DNA from: an uncultured Flavobacteriaceae bacterium
Lineage (GTDB): Bacteria > Bacteroidota > Bacteroidia > Flavobacteriales > Flavobacteriaceae
Reading direction: 5' to 3'
Length of the DNA stretch: 49,540 nt
Assembly: GCA_905478905.1 (NCBI GenBank)
Contig: CAJQKN010000042.1
Span: 1 to 49,540, forward strand
This document shows, one piece after another, positions 28,655 through 37,896 of this stretch. The position numbers were made by a program, and so were the translations under genes. The notes under the pieces are model-generated. The model was not told where the DNA came from and ran no database searches. It saw nothing but the letters and a program-made list of their open reading frames with translations. How positions within the stretch are numbered: the stretch's first letter is position 1; each line of letters begins with the position of its first letter.

Positions 28655-29743
28655 GTGACGCAACTTCACCTCGATTTAAAAAAGCTCACCCATAATTTTA
28701 CGACCCTTAAAGGACGACTAAAAGCCACAACTAAAATTATGGCAGTGGTGAAAGCAGATGCCTATGGCCTTGGAGCTATTGCCCTGTCCAAGCATTTAAT
28801 TTCTTTGGGAACAGATTGGCTTGCCGTTGCCTATGCACAAGAAGGTATAACCCTTCGCAAGGCTGGGATAGACTGTCCCATCGTTGTGTTTTACCCACAA
28901 TTTGAACGTATCGACTCAATCATCAATAACAATCTAGAACCCGCCTTGTTTAGCACCGCTTTTATCGAAGCATTTGCTACTGCTTTAAAACAAAAAAAAA
29001 GGATGAATTACCCTGTTCATCTCAAATGCAATACTGGTTTGAACAGAATTGGACTGTCTGCTTCTGAAGTAGACGATTTCCTCACAAAAAAGAATGACTA
29101 TCCTTTTAGGTTAAAAAGTGTGTATTCCCATCTTGGGGCATCAGAAGACCCGCGACCCAATACCTTCACACAAAAGCAAATCACTTCCTTTTTGGCCATC
29201 AAAAAGAAAGTAGAAAAAACCTTCACCAATCCTCCGCTTTTTCATCTTTTAAATACCTCAGGGGTTTTTAATTATCCCGAATTTCAAATGGATTTGGTCA
29301 GAATAGGTATAGGATTATATGGCTTTGCCAACCGAGCTGAATGGGATCAATTACTTCAGCCAATAGCAAACTTATCGTCAAGGGTTGTACAAATTCATTT
29401 GGTGCAAAAAGGGGAAAGTGTAGGCTATAATCAAGGTTGGATTGCACAAAAAGAAAGCCGTATTGGTGTTCTCCCCTTGGGACATGCCGACGGGATTAGC
29501 CGTCAATTTGGCAAAGGTGTTGGTGGTGTTTGGATCAATGGAAAACGTGCACCAATTGTTGGTAATGTCTGCATGGATATGTTGATGGTAGACCTTACTG
29601 AAATTGACTGCGAACCCTTGGATCCTGCTATGCTGTTTGACCACTTACATACGGCACATGAGTTTGCTGAACAAGCCGGGACAATTTCATATGAATTATT
29701 AACTTCATTATCTCCTCGTATTCAGCGTGTTATTAATAACTAA
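28655..29743 (+). CDS. alr: Alanine racemase
   Basis: A PLP enzyme making D-alanine for peptidoglycan. The PLP lysine is in VVKADAYGLGA, followed by HLKCNTGLNRIG, GIGLYGFAN, the second catalytic tyrosine in VGYNQGW, and NVCMDMLMVD. 362 residues. Unlike some Bacteroidota enzymes, it is not fused to MurF. The start codon is GTG, 3 bases after tdk. Confidence 0.96.
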   Translation: MTQLHLDLKKLTHNFTTLKGRLKATTKIMAVVKADAYGLGAIALSKHLISLGTDWLAVAYAQEGITLRKAGIDCPIVVFYPQFERIDSIINNNLEPALFSTAFIEAFATALKQKKRMNYPVHLKCNTGLNRIGLSASEVDDFLTKKNDYPFRLKSVYSHLGASEDPRPNTFTQKQITSFLAIKKKVEKTFTNPPLFHLLNTSGVFNYPEFQMDLVRIGIGLYGFANRAEWDQLLQPIANLSSRVVQIHLVQKGESVGYNQGWIAQKESRIGVLPLGHADGISRQFGKGVGGVWINGKRAPIVGNVCMDMLMVDLTEIDCEPLDPAMLFDHLHTAHEFAEQAGTISYELLTSLSPRIQRVINN

Positions 29744-29838
29744 GCAAATTTATAACATTTTGTTTGTTTTTTGATAATTCGTTTTTTCATCTTGTTGGGG
29801 GAAAGATTAATGACTACTTTAGCCGAAAATTAAACCAT

Positions 29839-30834
29839 ATGAAAATTGCTGTTGTGGGAGCTACCGGCATGGTTGGCCAAGTAATGCTAAAAGTATTGGC
29901 GGAAAGAAATTTCCCTTTAACTGAATTAATCCCCGTTGCCTCTGAACGATCGGTGGGAAAGAAAGTGTCCTACAAAGGAAATGAATATACCGTTGTTGGT
30001 TTACAAACCGCGGTTGACATGAAAGCAGATGTTGCGCTCTTTTCTGCTGGGGGAGAAACCTCCTTGGCTTGGGCACCCAAATTTGCCGCTGCAGGAACAA
30101 CAGTAATCGATAATTCCTCGGCTTGGCGAATGGATCCCTCCAAAAAACTGATTGTCCCTGAAATCAATGCGGCTGAGCTTACGGCAGATGATAAGATTAT
30201 TGCCAATCCCAACTGTTCTACCATTCAAATGTTGGTAGCATTAGCGCCATTACAAGTCAATTTTGGCATTGACCGCTTGGTGATTTCTACCTATCAATCC
30301 ATTACTGGAACTGGAGTTACTGCAGTACAACAACTGGAAAACGAATACGCTGGCGAAAAGGGTGAAATGGCCTATCCCTATCCTATTCATCGTAATGCAT
30401 TACCACATTGTGATGTCTTTCAAGAAAATGGCTACACCAAAGAAGAAATGAAATTGGTGAAAGAAACCCATAAGATCTTGGGTGACGACAACATTCGAAT
30501 TACCGCAACTGCCATTCGCATCCCTGTAGTTGGTGGTCATAGTGAATCTGTCAATGTTGAATTAAAAGCTCCCACTACAGTTGCAGACATTAGACAATTA
30601 CTTCACAACAGTCCGGGTGTAGTTGTACAAGATAATCCAGAAACCAACACCTACCCAATGCCTATATATGCTGAAGGAAAAGACGATGTTTTTGTCGGAA
30701 GAATTCGTCAAGATTTTTCTCAAGAAAACACCTTTAACCTTTGGATTGTTTCAGACAATTTGCGTAAAGGAGCCGCTACAAACACCGTTCAAATTGCCGA
30801 ATATCTTGTCGAAAAAGGACTTCTAGGCCAGTAG
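29839..30834 (+). CDS. asd: Aspartate-semialdehyde dehydrogenase
   Basis: Reduces aspartyl phosphate to the semialdehyde, feeding lysine/diaminopimelate, threonine and methionine. It shows the Rossmann start [21 protein letters not shown], the catalytic Cys126 in NPNCSTIQM and [10 protein letters not shown]. 331 residues from MKIAVVGA; the ORF-track start 25 codons earlier is in non-coding sequence. In relatives I recall mscL between alr and asd; here there are only 95 bases with no gene. Confidence 0.96.
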   Translation: MKIAVVGATGMVGQVMLKVLAERNFPLTELIPVASERSVGKKVSYKGNEYTVVGLQTAVDMKADVALFSAGGETSLAWAPKFAAAGTTVIDNSSAWRMDPSKKLIVPEINAAELTADDKIIANPNCSTIQMLVALAPLQVNFGIDRLVISTYQSITGTGVTAVQQLENEYAGEKGEMAYPYPIHRNALPHCDVFQENGYTKEEMKLVKETHKILGDDNIRITATAIRIPVVGGHSESVNVELKAPTTVADIRQLLHNSPGVVVQDNPETNTYPMPIYAEGKDDVFVGRIRQDFSQENTFNLWIVSDNLRKGAATNTVQIAEYLVEKGLLGQ

Positions 30835-30872
30835 TATTATTTTTTTGTACATTACAGAAACTAAAATCTGAA

Positions 30873-33014
30873 ATGATGAAAAAAATTTTTATTTTAGGAT
30901 TAGCATGTATGACTATTTCCTGCCAAGATTCAGGGCAATTGATCTATCCTGATTCTCCTAAAAAAGCTGTAGTTGATACTTATTTTGACACCGAAGTTGT
31001 TGACAACTACCGTTGGCTTGAGGATGACCTAAGCGAAGAAACGGCAAATTGGGTTGGAGCACAAAACGATCTTACTTTCAAAGAACTGGATAAAATTCCA
31101 TTCCGAAATGAACTCAAAAGACGTTTGGAAGAATTGTGGAATTATGAAAAAATTGGTTCTCCTTTTAAAGAGGGTGAATACACCTATTTTTATAAAAACG
31201 AAGGACTACAAAACCAATATGTCGTTTATAGGTACAAGGAAAATAAAGACAATGTGGAGGTTTTCTTAGATCCCAATCGCTTCGCTGAAGACGGCACCAC
31301 ATCTCTGGCGGGGTTAAGTTTTTCTCAAGATGGCAGTTTGGCGGCCTATTCAATTTCTGAAGGAGGAAGCGATTGGCGTAAGCTTATTACAATCAATACA
31401 GCGACAAAAGAAATTATTGAAGATACCTTAAAGAACATAAAGTTTAGTGGGGTTAGTTGGCTTAAAAATGAAGGTTTCTTTTACTCTAGCTATGACAAGC
31501 CTGAAGGAAGTGAGCTTTCCCAAAAAACCGATCAACATAAATTATATTTCCATCAATTGGGAACACCACAAACGGAAGACGACTTAATTTTTGGGGGAAC
31601 TGCTGAAGAAAAAAACCGCTATGTGGGAGCCCAAGTCACCGATGATGGTAATTTCTTGTTGATTTCGGCAGCCATTTCAACTTCTGGAAACAAACTTTAT
31701 TTCAAAGATCTACGTGATGCCAACAGTCCTTTGCAACTTATTGCCGATAATTATACCTATGATCACTACCTGTTGGACAGCAAAGGATCAACACTGTTTA
31801 TTGTAACCAATCACCAAGCTCCCAACCAAAAATTAGTCCAAGTGGACGTAAACAATCCCAAAATAGACCATTGGGTAGATCTTATCCCGCAAACTGAAAA
31901 TGTATTGAGTATTTCAAGCGGAGGGGGTTATTTCTTCGCGGAGTATATGGTGGATGCACTTTCAAAAGTTTTTCAATATGATCAAAACGGAACCCTCATA
32001 GGAGAAGTTCTTTTACCCGGACTAGGGAGCGCTGGTAGTTTTGGAGGAAAAAAAGAAGATACTGTTTTGTATTATAGTTTTACCAATTATGCAACGCCTG
32101 GTGTTATTTATCAATTTGATCCAGCTACCCAAAAAAGCACAATGTATTGGGAACCGCCCATTGATTATTCGGCTGCGGATTATGAGTCGAAACAGGTCTT
32201 TTATACCTCAAAAGACGGCACTAAAATCCCAATGATAATCACCCATAAAAAAGGCCTAAAATTAACCGGTAAAAATCCAACTATCCTCTATGGATACGGT
32301 GGTTTCAATATTAGCCTTACTCCCTCTTTTAGCATTGTTAATGCAGTTTGGATGGAACAAGGTGGTATTTATGCTGTTCCCAACCTTAGAGGAGGTGGAG
32401 AATATGGTAAAGAGTGGCACAAAGCAGGAACTAAAATGCAAAAACAAAATGTATTTGATGACTTTATTGCTGCTGCAGAATATTTGATTTCAGAGAAGTA
32501 CACCTCTTCCGATTATTTGGCCATTCGAGGTGGGTCCAACGGCGGTTTATTGGTTGGCGCTACAATGACCCAGCGTCCAGATTTAATGCAAGTAGCACTC
32601 CCTGCTGTTGGTGTTTTGGACATGTTGCGTTATCATACTTTTACTGCAGGTGCTGGTTGGGCTTATGATTATGGAACTGCTGAAGACTCTAAAGAAATGT
32701 TTAACTATTTAAAGGGATATTCCCCCGTTCACAATGTCAAAAAAGGGGTGAATTATCCGGCAACCTTAATCACAACTAGTGATCATGATGATCGAGTGGT
32801 TCCCGCACATTCTTTTAAATTTGCTGCAGAATTACAAGACAATTATCAAGGTGAAAATCCCATTCTAATCCGTATAGAAACCAATGCTGGTCACGGAGCT
32901 GGAACGCCAGTAAACAAGCGCATTGAACAGGCGGCAGACATCTATGGGTTTACCCTTTACAATATGGGCTTTAAGGTATTGCCCGAAAAGACAACCAAAA
33001 AAATAAAAGGATAA
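30873..33014 (+). CDS. Prolyl oligopeptidase family (S9A) lipoprotein
   Basis: A serine peptidase that cleaves short peptides after proline, probably in the periplasm. The N-terminus [19 protein letters not shown] is a lipoprotein signal with the lipobox Cys. A seven-bladed propeller fills residues about 80-440. The alpha/beta-hydrolase domain carries the nucleophile in [11 protein letters not shown], Asp in [10 protein letters not shown] and His in NAGHGAG. 713 residues, a full-length enzyme. It ends at the long inverted repeat shared with accC. Confidence 0.94.
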   Translation: MMKKIFILGLACMTISCQDSGQLIYPDSPKKAVVDTYFDTEVVDNYRWLEDDLSEETANWVGAQNDLTFKELDKIPFRNELKRRLEELWNYEKIGSPFKEGEYTYFYKNEGLQNQYVVYRYKENKDNVEVFLDPNRFAEDGTTSLAGLSFSQDGSLAAYSISEGGSDWRKLITINTATKEIIEDTLKNIKFSGVSWLKNEGFFYSSYDKPEGSELSQKTDQHKLYFHQLGTPQTEDDLIFGGTAEEKNRYVGAQVTDDGNFLLISAAISTSGNKLYFKDLRDANSPLQLIADNYTYDHYLLDSKGSTLFIVTNHQAPNQKLVQVDVNNPKIDHWVDLIPQTENVLSISSGGGYFFAEYMVDALSKVFQYDQNGTLIGEVLLPGLGSAGSFGGKKEDTVLYYSFTNYATPGVIYQFDPATQKSTMYWEPPIDYSAADYESKQVFYTSKDGTKIPMIITHKKGLKLTGKNPTILYGYGGFNISLTPSFSIVNAVWMEQGGIYAVPNLRGGGEYGKEWHKAGTKMQKQNVFDDFIAAAEYLISEKYTSSDYLAIRGGSNGGLLVGATMTQRPDLMQVALPAVGVLDMLRYHTFTAGAGWAYDYGTAEDSKEMFNYLKGYSPVHNVKKGVNYPATLITTSDHDDRVVPAHSFKFAAELQDNYQGENPILIRIETNAGHGAGTPVNKRIEQAADIYGFTLYNMGFKVLPEKTTKKIKG

Positions 33015-33015
33015 T

Positions 33016-33100
33016 AAAAGAACTGTGTGAAAAAGTTATTTATTTGTCATCCTGAACTCGTTTCAGCTTATGATACATAACTTTTTCACACAGCTCTTTT
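33016..33100. terminator. Long inverted repeat / bidirectional terminator between the S9 peptidase gene and accC
   Basis: Bases 33016-33039 and 33077-33100 pair over 24 bp with one mismatch (core AACTGTGTGAAAAAGTTAT). The arms end in a T7 tract on the plus strand and a T4 tract on the minus strand, fitting termination from both convergent genes. The 37-base loop contains GTCATCCTGAACTCGTTTCA, which I recall as a dispersed repeat in Bacteroidota chromosomes and which forms its own small hairpin (CTGAA/TTCAG). Confidence 0.75.
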
Positions 33101-33101
33101 T

Positions 33102-34442
33102 TTAATTTTCCATCTCAAACGACTCCATAAACTTGGTCGTATACTCTCCCTTGATATAGTCAGGATGATCCATCAATTGACGATGAAAAGGAATGGTTGT
33201 TTTAATCCCTTCAATAACAAATTCATCTAACGCACGCCTCATTTTATTGATGGCCTCTTCTCTGGTTTGAGCCGTTGTAATCAATTTGGCGATCATGGAA
33301 TCGTAATAGGGAGGTATAGTATAACCTGAATATACATGTGTGTCCAAACGAACTCCATGTCCTCCTGGAATGTGAAGGTTGGTTATTTTTCCTGGTGAAG
33401 GGCGAAAATCGTTGTAGGGGTCTTCTGCATTAATCCTACATTCAATGGAATGCATTTTTGGCAAATAGTGTTTTCCAGAAATTGGAATCCCTGCAGCCAC
33501 AGAAATTTGTTCACGAATGAGATCAAAGTCAATCACCTGTTCAGTAATTGGGTGTTCAACTTGGATGCGTGTATTCATCTCCATGAAGAAAAAATTTCGA
33601 TGCTTATCGACCAAGAACTCAACAGTTCCAGCTCCTTCATATTGAATGAATTCTGCTGCTTTAACGGCAGCTTCACCCATGCGTTCTCTCAACTCATCGG
33701 TCATGAAAGGTGATGGGGTTTCCTCGGTTAATTTTTGGTGGCGGCGTTGAACAGAACAGTCGCGCTCAGACAAATGACATGCTTTCCCAAAACTATCTCC
33801 AACTATTTGGATTTCTATATGACGTGGTTCTTCAATCAGTTTTTCGAGATACATCCCGTCATTACCAAACGATGCTGCTGCTTCTTGTCGCGCGCTTTCC
33901 CATGCTTTTTCGAGTTCTTCCTCTTTCCAAACAGCACGCATCCCTTTTCCTCCACCACCAGCTGTGGCTTTAAGCATGACTGGATAACCAGCTTCAGCAG
34001 CCAACTTTTGGGTTTCTTCAAAGTCTTTTAAAATCCCCTCTGATCCAGGAATTGTTGGAACTCCTGCGGCTTTCATGGTTGCTTTGGCAGAGGCCTTATC
34101 TCCCATCTTATTAATCATTTCACTAGAAGCACCTATGAATTTTATGTCATGCTCTGAGCACATTTTTGAAAACTTGGCGTTTTCAGATAAAAATCCATAG
34201 CCTGGATGAATGGCATCGGCATTAGTGATTTCTGCTGCGGCGATTATATTGGCCATTTTTAAATACGACTCTGCACTTGAAGGTGGACCAATACATACCG
34301 CTTCATCAGCAAACTTTACATGCAAACTCTCTGCATCTGCAGTAGAATAAACAGCAACCGATTTAATTCCCATCTCTTTGCAGGTTCGAATAATGCGTAA
34401 GGCGATTTCACCCCTATTGGCAATCAATATTTTTTTAAACAT
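33102..34442 (-). CDS. accC: Acetyl-CoA carboxylase, biotin carboxylase subunit
   Basis: Carboxylates the biotin on AccB with bicarbonate and ATP, starting fatty-acid synthesis. Motifs are [32 protein letters not shown], the ATP-grasp [26 protein letters not shown] and [13 protein letters not shown] with catalytic residues. 446 residues, the standard length. It follows accB by 15 bases. Confidence 0.97.
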   Translation of the reverse strand: MFKKILIANRGEIALRIIRTCKEMGIKSVAVYSTADAESLHVKFADEAVCIGPPSSAESYLKMANIIAAAEITNADAIHPGYGFLSENAKFSKMCSEHDIKFIGASSEMINKMGDKASAKATMKAAGVPTIPGSEGILKDFEETQKLAAEAGYPVMLKATAGGGGKGMRAVWKEEELEKAWESARQEAAASFGNDGMYLEKLIEEPRHIEIQIVGDSFGKACHLSERDCSVQRRHQKLTEETPSPFMTDELRERMGEAAVKAAEFIQYEGAGTVEFLVDKHRNFFFMEMNTRIQVEHPITEQVIDFDLIREQISVAAGIPISGKHYLPKMHSIECRINAEDPYNDFRPSPGKITNLHIPGGHGVRLDTHVYSGYTIPPYYDSMIAKLITTAQTREEAINKMRRALDEFVIEGIKTTIPFHRQLMDHPDYIKGEYTTKFMESFEMEN

Positions 34443-34457
34443 AAAAATGAATTTGGT

Positions 34458-34946
34458 TTAAGACGGGTCAATCAAGAATAAAGGCTGCTCAAATTCAACT
34501 GGCGAAGAATCGTCAATCAATATTTTAACGATTTTACCGCTAATTTCAGATTCTATTTCGTTGAAAAGTTTCATCGCTTCAATCACACACAAAACATCTC
34601 CCTCGTTTACTTGTTGTCCTACCTCAACAAACAAGGGCTTGTCTGGAGCAGGTTTGCGATAAAATGTTCCAATAATAGGTGATTTAATGGTAATGTATTT
34701 ATCAGATTCCTCTGTTTCTATTGCTTGAGCAGCAACGGGTGCAGCCGGAACTGGCGCAACTGGGGGTGCAGCTGGCATTACAGATGCTACAGGCGGAAGT
34801 TGTTGTAGGTAGTTTGCTGGATCAGTGGCGACTTTCTCCTCTCCAGTTTTGATTGTGATCTTGACATCGTCCATTTCTAGGCTTACCTCTGATGCGCCTG
34901 ATTTGGCCACAAACTTGATTAGATTTTGAATTTCTTTAATATCCAT
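34458..34946 (-). CDS. accB: Acetyl-CoA carboxylase, biotin carboxyl carrier protein
   Basis: Carries the biotin that shuttles CO2 between the carboxylase halves. It has an N-terminal helical part ([21 protein letters not shown]), a Pro/Ala-rich linker (residues about 50-85) and a biotinyl domain with the biotinylation motif [13 protein letters not shown]. 162 residues. In relatives fabH usually stands just upstream; here that position holds only a doubtful short ORF. Confidence 0.96.
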   Translation of the reverse strand: MDIKEIQNLIKFVAKSGASEVSLEMDDVKITIKTGEEKVATDPANYLQQLPPVASVMPAAPPVAPVPAAPVAAQAIETEESDKYITIKSPIIGTFYRKPAPDKPLFVEVGQQVNEGDVLCVIEAMKLFNEIESEISGKIVKILIDDSSPVEFEQPLFLIDPS

Positions 34947-35004
34947 TATACTATGATTTTAATTTTTATCGTCGTTAATCGACCTTGTTTGGTTTGAGTT
35001 TAAA

Positions 35005-35262
35005 TTATATGCCACAGCATCGAATCGCCAAAACCTGACTCGTTGACGTGGTATTGGTGTTATGGGTAATAAAAAATTTAATGCTACTTCGGCGGGCTAG
35101 ATGCTTAATTGTTCTCGAGGCCTCCTGCCACATTTGCGAGCAGAGCTGACCAACTGTTTTAGCTGTTATCCCAAGGTTTTGTATGACTACCTTTTGTTTT
35201 GACAGATAACTTCCAACTGCAAAAACACCTACTTTGGTTGTTGTTGAGCGATCCCAATTCAT
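35005..35262 (-). CDS. Doubtful 85-aa ORF in the rpmF-accB gap
   Basis: An open frame of 85 codons between the rpmF terminator and accB, in their direction. I do not recognise it. It has no signal peptide or membrane segment, it is rich in Thr/Ser/Gln, and no convincing promoter or ribosome site precedes it. The stretch ITHNTNTTSTS faintly recalls the GNTTSATIP motif of FabH, whose gene is expected here, but nothing else lines up. It may be a decayed remnant, a lineage-specific gene or chance. The rest of the 34947-35388 gap holds the rpmF terminator and nothing else I can name. Confidence 0.25.
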   Translation of the reverse strand: MNWDRSTTTKVGVFAVGSYLSKQKVVIQNLGITAKTVGQLCSQMWQEASRTIKHLARRSSIKFFITHNTNTTSTSQVLAIRCCGI

Positions 35263-35339
35263 TGATTTTTTGTCTTTTCCATGAACGATTTGCTAAGTGA
35301 AGATAACCGTTTTTTGTTCCAAACAAAACCTTTTATATG

Positions 35340-35365
35340 AAAAATGCTCCCCAAATGGAGAGCAT
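35340..35365 (-). terminator. Intrinsic terminator downstream of rpmF
   Basis: On the minus strand, ATGCTCTCC-ATTT-GGGGAGCAT forms a 9-bp stem with one G-U pair, followed by TTTTC. It lies 24 bases after the rpmF stop and points the same way, so accB-accC probably have their own promoter or depend on readthrough. Confidence 0.65.
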
Positions 35366-35388
35366 ATATTCTATTATAAAGGTAGAAT

Positions 35389-35586
35389 TTAAGCAGTTGC
35401 TTCTTCTGCGCTATCGATTAAAACTCTTCCTTTGTAAAATAATTTTCCTTCGTGCCAGTGAGCACGGTGATATAGATGAGCTTCTCCTGTGGTTTTGTCA
35501 ACCGCAATTTGAGAATGAGCCGCCTTTACGTGAGTTCTTCTTTTATCTCTTCTGGTTTTGGATATTTTCCGTTTAGGATGTGCCAT
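35389..35586 (-). CDS. rpmF: 50S ribosomal protein L32 (bL32)
   Basis: A structural protein of the large ribosomal subunit. The N-terminus [19 protein letters not shown] is diagnostic; this copy has no CxxC zinc motif ([18 protein letters not shown]), the zinc-independent form. 65 residues. It lies 17 bases after the DUF177 gene, the widely conserved yceD-rpmF pair. Confidence 0.97.
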   Translation of the reverse strand: MAHPKRKISKTRRDKRRTHVKAAHSQIAVDKTTGEAHLYHRAHWHEGKLFYKGRVLIDSAEEATA

Positions 35587-35603
35587 TTTAGTCCTGTTTT
35601 ATG

Positions 35604-36122
35604 TTATAATAAATCTTTTAATTTATCCCATCGAGGGTCGTTACTGTCTAACTTTTCCTCTTTGGGTTGTAATTCTTCTAGTCGTTTTAATAGAGTTGAA
35701 TCAAGTGAACCGTCCAATACACCCGGATGAACTTTTTTAACGGGTACCGCCAACACTATCATTTCGTAAATGGGTTGTGCAACACTAACTTGATAACTAC
35801 CATGCGGTAGAATTAAAAATTCATCATGGTCATCATCGAAATCTTCGCCAAATTTTACGATCCAGTCAAGGCTTGTTTTGATGGAGTAATCAAATTCTTC
35901 ATTTGATACATCACAGGTCAATCCAACGGTGCCTTTGGCCGTAAATTTTAAATTCATCATGCTGGGTTTCTTCTCAAAAAGCAAATTAACTTTTATCGAA
36001 GCAGCATTAAAATCACTAAATTCAAATTCGTTAAAGAACGTTGTATCAATGTCAAAATCAAAGGAATGCTGACCTTCTCTAAGCCCAACAAAAGGGATGA
36101 CAAATTCGGTCAATGCTTCCAT
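35604..36122 (-). CDS. DUF177 (YceD-like) protein
   Basis: A member of the DUF177/YceD family, encoded beside rpmF across bacteria and linked in the family to large-subunit rRNA maturation. 172 residues; the family core includes FTAKGTVGLTCDVSNEEFDY and the C-terminal EEKLDSNDPRWDKLKDLL. Only one of the usual CxxC-type cysteines is present. It is co-transcribed with rpmF from the promoter box at 36142-36149. Confidence 0.9.
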   Translation of the reverse strand: MEALTEFVIPFVGLREGQHSFDFDIDTTFFNEFEFSDFNAASIKVNLLFEKKPSMMNLKFTAKGTVGLTCDVSNEEFDYSIKTSLDWIVKFGEDFDDDHDEFLILPHGSYQVSVAQPIYEMIVLAVPVKKVHPGVLDGSLDSTLLKRLEELQPKEEKLDSNDPRWDKLKDLL

Positions 36123-36141
36123 GTTCTTGTCAATGAGGGGG

Positions 36142-36149
36142 CAAATTTA
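36142..36149 (-). promoter_or_regulatory. Candidate -7 box TAAATTTG for the DUF177-rpmF operon
   Basis: The minus strand reads TAAATTTGC, an exact TAnnTTTG box, ending 20 bases upstream of the DUF177 ATG. A -33 TTTG at 19-base spacing is not evident. Confidence 0.5.
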
Positions 36150-36195
36150 CAAAAAATATTTTTCTAAACTGCTTTTACCCATAGTTTTGTTGTCT

Positions 36196-37218
36196 TTAAT
36201 CAATGCTGTATTCTGCATGGCTTTTGCGATTGAAAAAGATTTCTCGCGCCATAAAGAAAGCCTCTTTGAAAGAAGTTGTTTCGGCAACCCCTTTTCCAGC
36301 TATATCAAAGGCTGTCCCGTGGTCTGGAGAAGTGCGTACTTTATCGAGCCCAGCGGTAAAATTAACTCCCTTTCCAAAGGTAAGAGTTTTGAATGGGATC
36401 AAGCCTTGGTCGTGATAGGTTGCTAAAACAGCATCAAACTTACTGGGCAGTTCTGTCCCAAAGAAACTATCGGCAGCATAGGGGCCAAAAACCAAGGTTC
36501 CCATGGTGTAAATTTCTTTTAATGTGGGTCGAAGTACTGTGTCATCTTCCTTTCCAATTACGCCATTGTCGCCAGTATGTGGATTAATCCCTAACAAAGC
36601 AATTTTAGGTTGTGCAATCCCAAAATCGAGCTGTAATGATGCTTTCATCATGGCAACTTTTTTCTTGATCAACTCGGGGGTTATGGCTTGTGCCACTTCG
36701 CTAACGGGGATATGATCGGTCAACAAACCCACCTTTAGTTGGTCGGCAACCATAAACATAAGGCTTTCACCCTTGAGTTCTTTGGCCAAATAATCGGTAT
36801 GCCCAGGAAAAGTATATGCCTCTGATTGAATGTTGTGCTTATTGAGTGGAGCTGTTACCAAAACATCAACCTCTCCTTTCATTAATGCGAGGGTTGCCGC
36901 TTTAAAAGAAGCCAAGGCTACAGCTCCCCCTTCGGGTGTTTCCTCTCCAAAAGAAGTAATGAAAGGCTGTTTGAGAACCTCAACAATATTGAGTTGATTA
37001 TTACTGCTTTTGTTGCCCAAAACAAAAGGGGCGAAAGAGGTTTGTAAGTTGAAATGCTTCCGTTGAAAAGCAAGTAATTTGGTGCTGGCAAAGACAATAG
37101 GTGTGAAAAAATCGAACATGCGTTTGTCTTCAAACATTTTCAAGATGATTTCGATCCCTACACCATTTGGATCCCCAATGGAAATACCCACTTTAATTTT
37201 TCCTTCTCTTCCTTCCAT
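36196..37218 (-). CDS. pdxA: 4-hydroxythreonine-4-phosphate dehydrogenase
   Basis: An NAD-dependent step of the DXP-type pyridoxal-phosphate pathway. It shows VGISIGDPNGVGIE at the N-terminus, metal-ligand histidines in FPGHTDYLA, NPHTGDNG, and ATYHDQGLIPFK, and the C-terminal RTSPDHGTAFDIAGKG. I start at MEGREGKIKVG (340 residues) so that the gene stays clear of the divergent ribE promoter region; an ATG ten codons earlier is possible. The product PLP is used by Alr in the same window. Confidence 0.96.
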   Translation of the reverse strand: MEGREGKIKVGISIGDPNGVGIEIILKMFEDKRMFDFFTPIVFASTKLLAFQRKHFNLQTSFAPFVLGNKSSNNQLNIVEVLKQPFITSFGEETPEGGAVALASFKAATLALMKGEVDVLVTAPLNKHNIQSEAYTFPGHTDYLAKELKGESLMFMVADQLKVGLLTDHIPVSEVAQAITPELIKKKVAMMKASLQLDFGIAQPKIALLGINPHTGDNGVIGKEDDTVLRPTLKEIYTMGTLVFGPYAADSFFGTELPSKFDAVLATYHDQGLIPFKTLTFGKGVNFTAGLDKVRTSPDHGTAFDIAGKGVAETTSFKEAFFMAREIFFNRKSHAEYSID

Positions 37219-37233
37219 TGCCTGAATATTTGC

Positions 37234-37241
37234 TACTTTTG
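37234..37241 (+). promoter_or_regulatory. Candidate -7 box TACTTTTG for ribE
   Basis: An exact TAnnTTTG match between the divergent pdxA and ribE starts, 30 bases before the ribE ATG. The nearest upstream TTG is at the wrong spacing, so the support is the -7 element only. Confidence 0.42.
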
Positions 37242-37271
37242 AAGACAAAGTTAAACAATATCAACGAGCTT

Positions 37272-37859
37272 ATGTTTACAGGAATTATAGAAGATTTTGG
37301 AACCATTACAAAACTAGAAAAGGAAGATGAAAATTTACACATCAGCCTAGAAAGCTCTATTGCCTCAGAATTAAAAATCGACCAAAGTGTCGCCCACAAT
37401 GGGGTGTGTCTAACCGTCGTTAAAATTGATGGTAATCAATATACCGTTACAGCAATCAAAGAAACTATCGACAAAACCAACCTTTCTAAATGGCAGGTGG
37501 GAGATAAAATCAACCTAGAGCGTGCCATGAAACTAGGTGCTCGCCTCGACGGCCATATTGTGCAAGGTCATGTCGATCAAATAGGACTATGCACTTTGGT
37601 CAAAGAAGAGGGAGGAAGCTGGGTTTTCTCCTTTGAATACGATCCTTCACAAAAGAACATTACCATTGAAAAAGGATCGATCACAGTCAATGGAACTAGT
37701 TTAACAGTAATAAATTCTGGAACAAACACCTTTTCTGTTGCCATTATTCCCTACACCTATGAACACACTAATTTTCACACCTTTAAAAAAGGGACCGTTG
37801 TGAATCTTGAATTTGATGTAGTTGGGAAATACATTACTAAAATGCAACAACTTCAATAA
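37272..37859 (+). CDS. ribE: Riboflavin synthase, alpha subunit
   Basis: Dismutates two lumazine molecules to riboflavin. Two lumazine-binding repeats are visible: MFTGIIEDFG with SVAHNGVCLTV and LDGHIVQGHVD, then a second repeat with EKGSITVNGTSLTV and a matching tail. 195 residues from the typical MFTGIIE start; the ORF-track start is 18 codons too early. Confidence 0.96.
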   Translation: MFTGIIEDFGTITKLEKEDENLHISLESSIASELKIDQSVAHNGVCLTVVKIDGNQYTVTAIKETIDKTNLSKWQVGDKINLERAMKLGARLDGHIVQGHVDQIGLCTLVKEEGGSWVFSFEYDPSQKNITIEKGSITVNGTSLTVINSGTNTFSVAIIPYTYEHTNFHTFKKGTVVNLEFDVVGKYITKMQQLQ

Positions 37860-37896
37860 AAGATTATTCCCTATCTTGTAGACAAACTATATTTAG

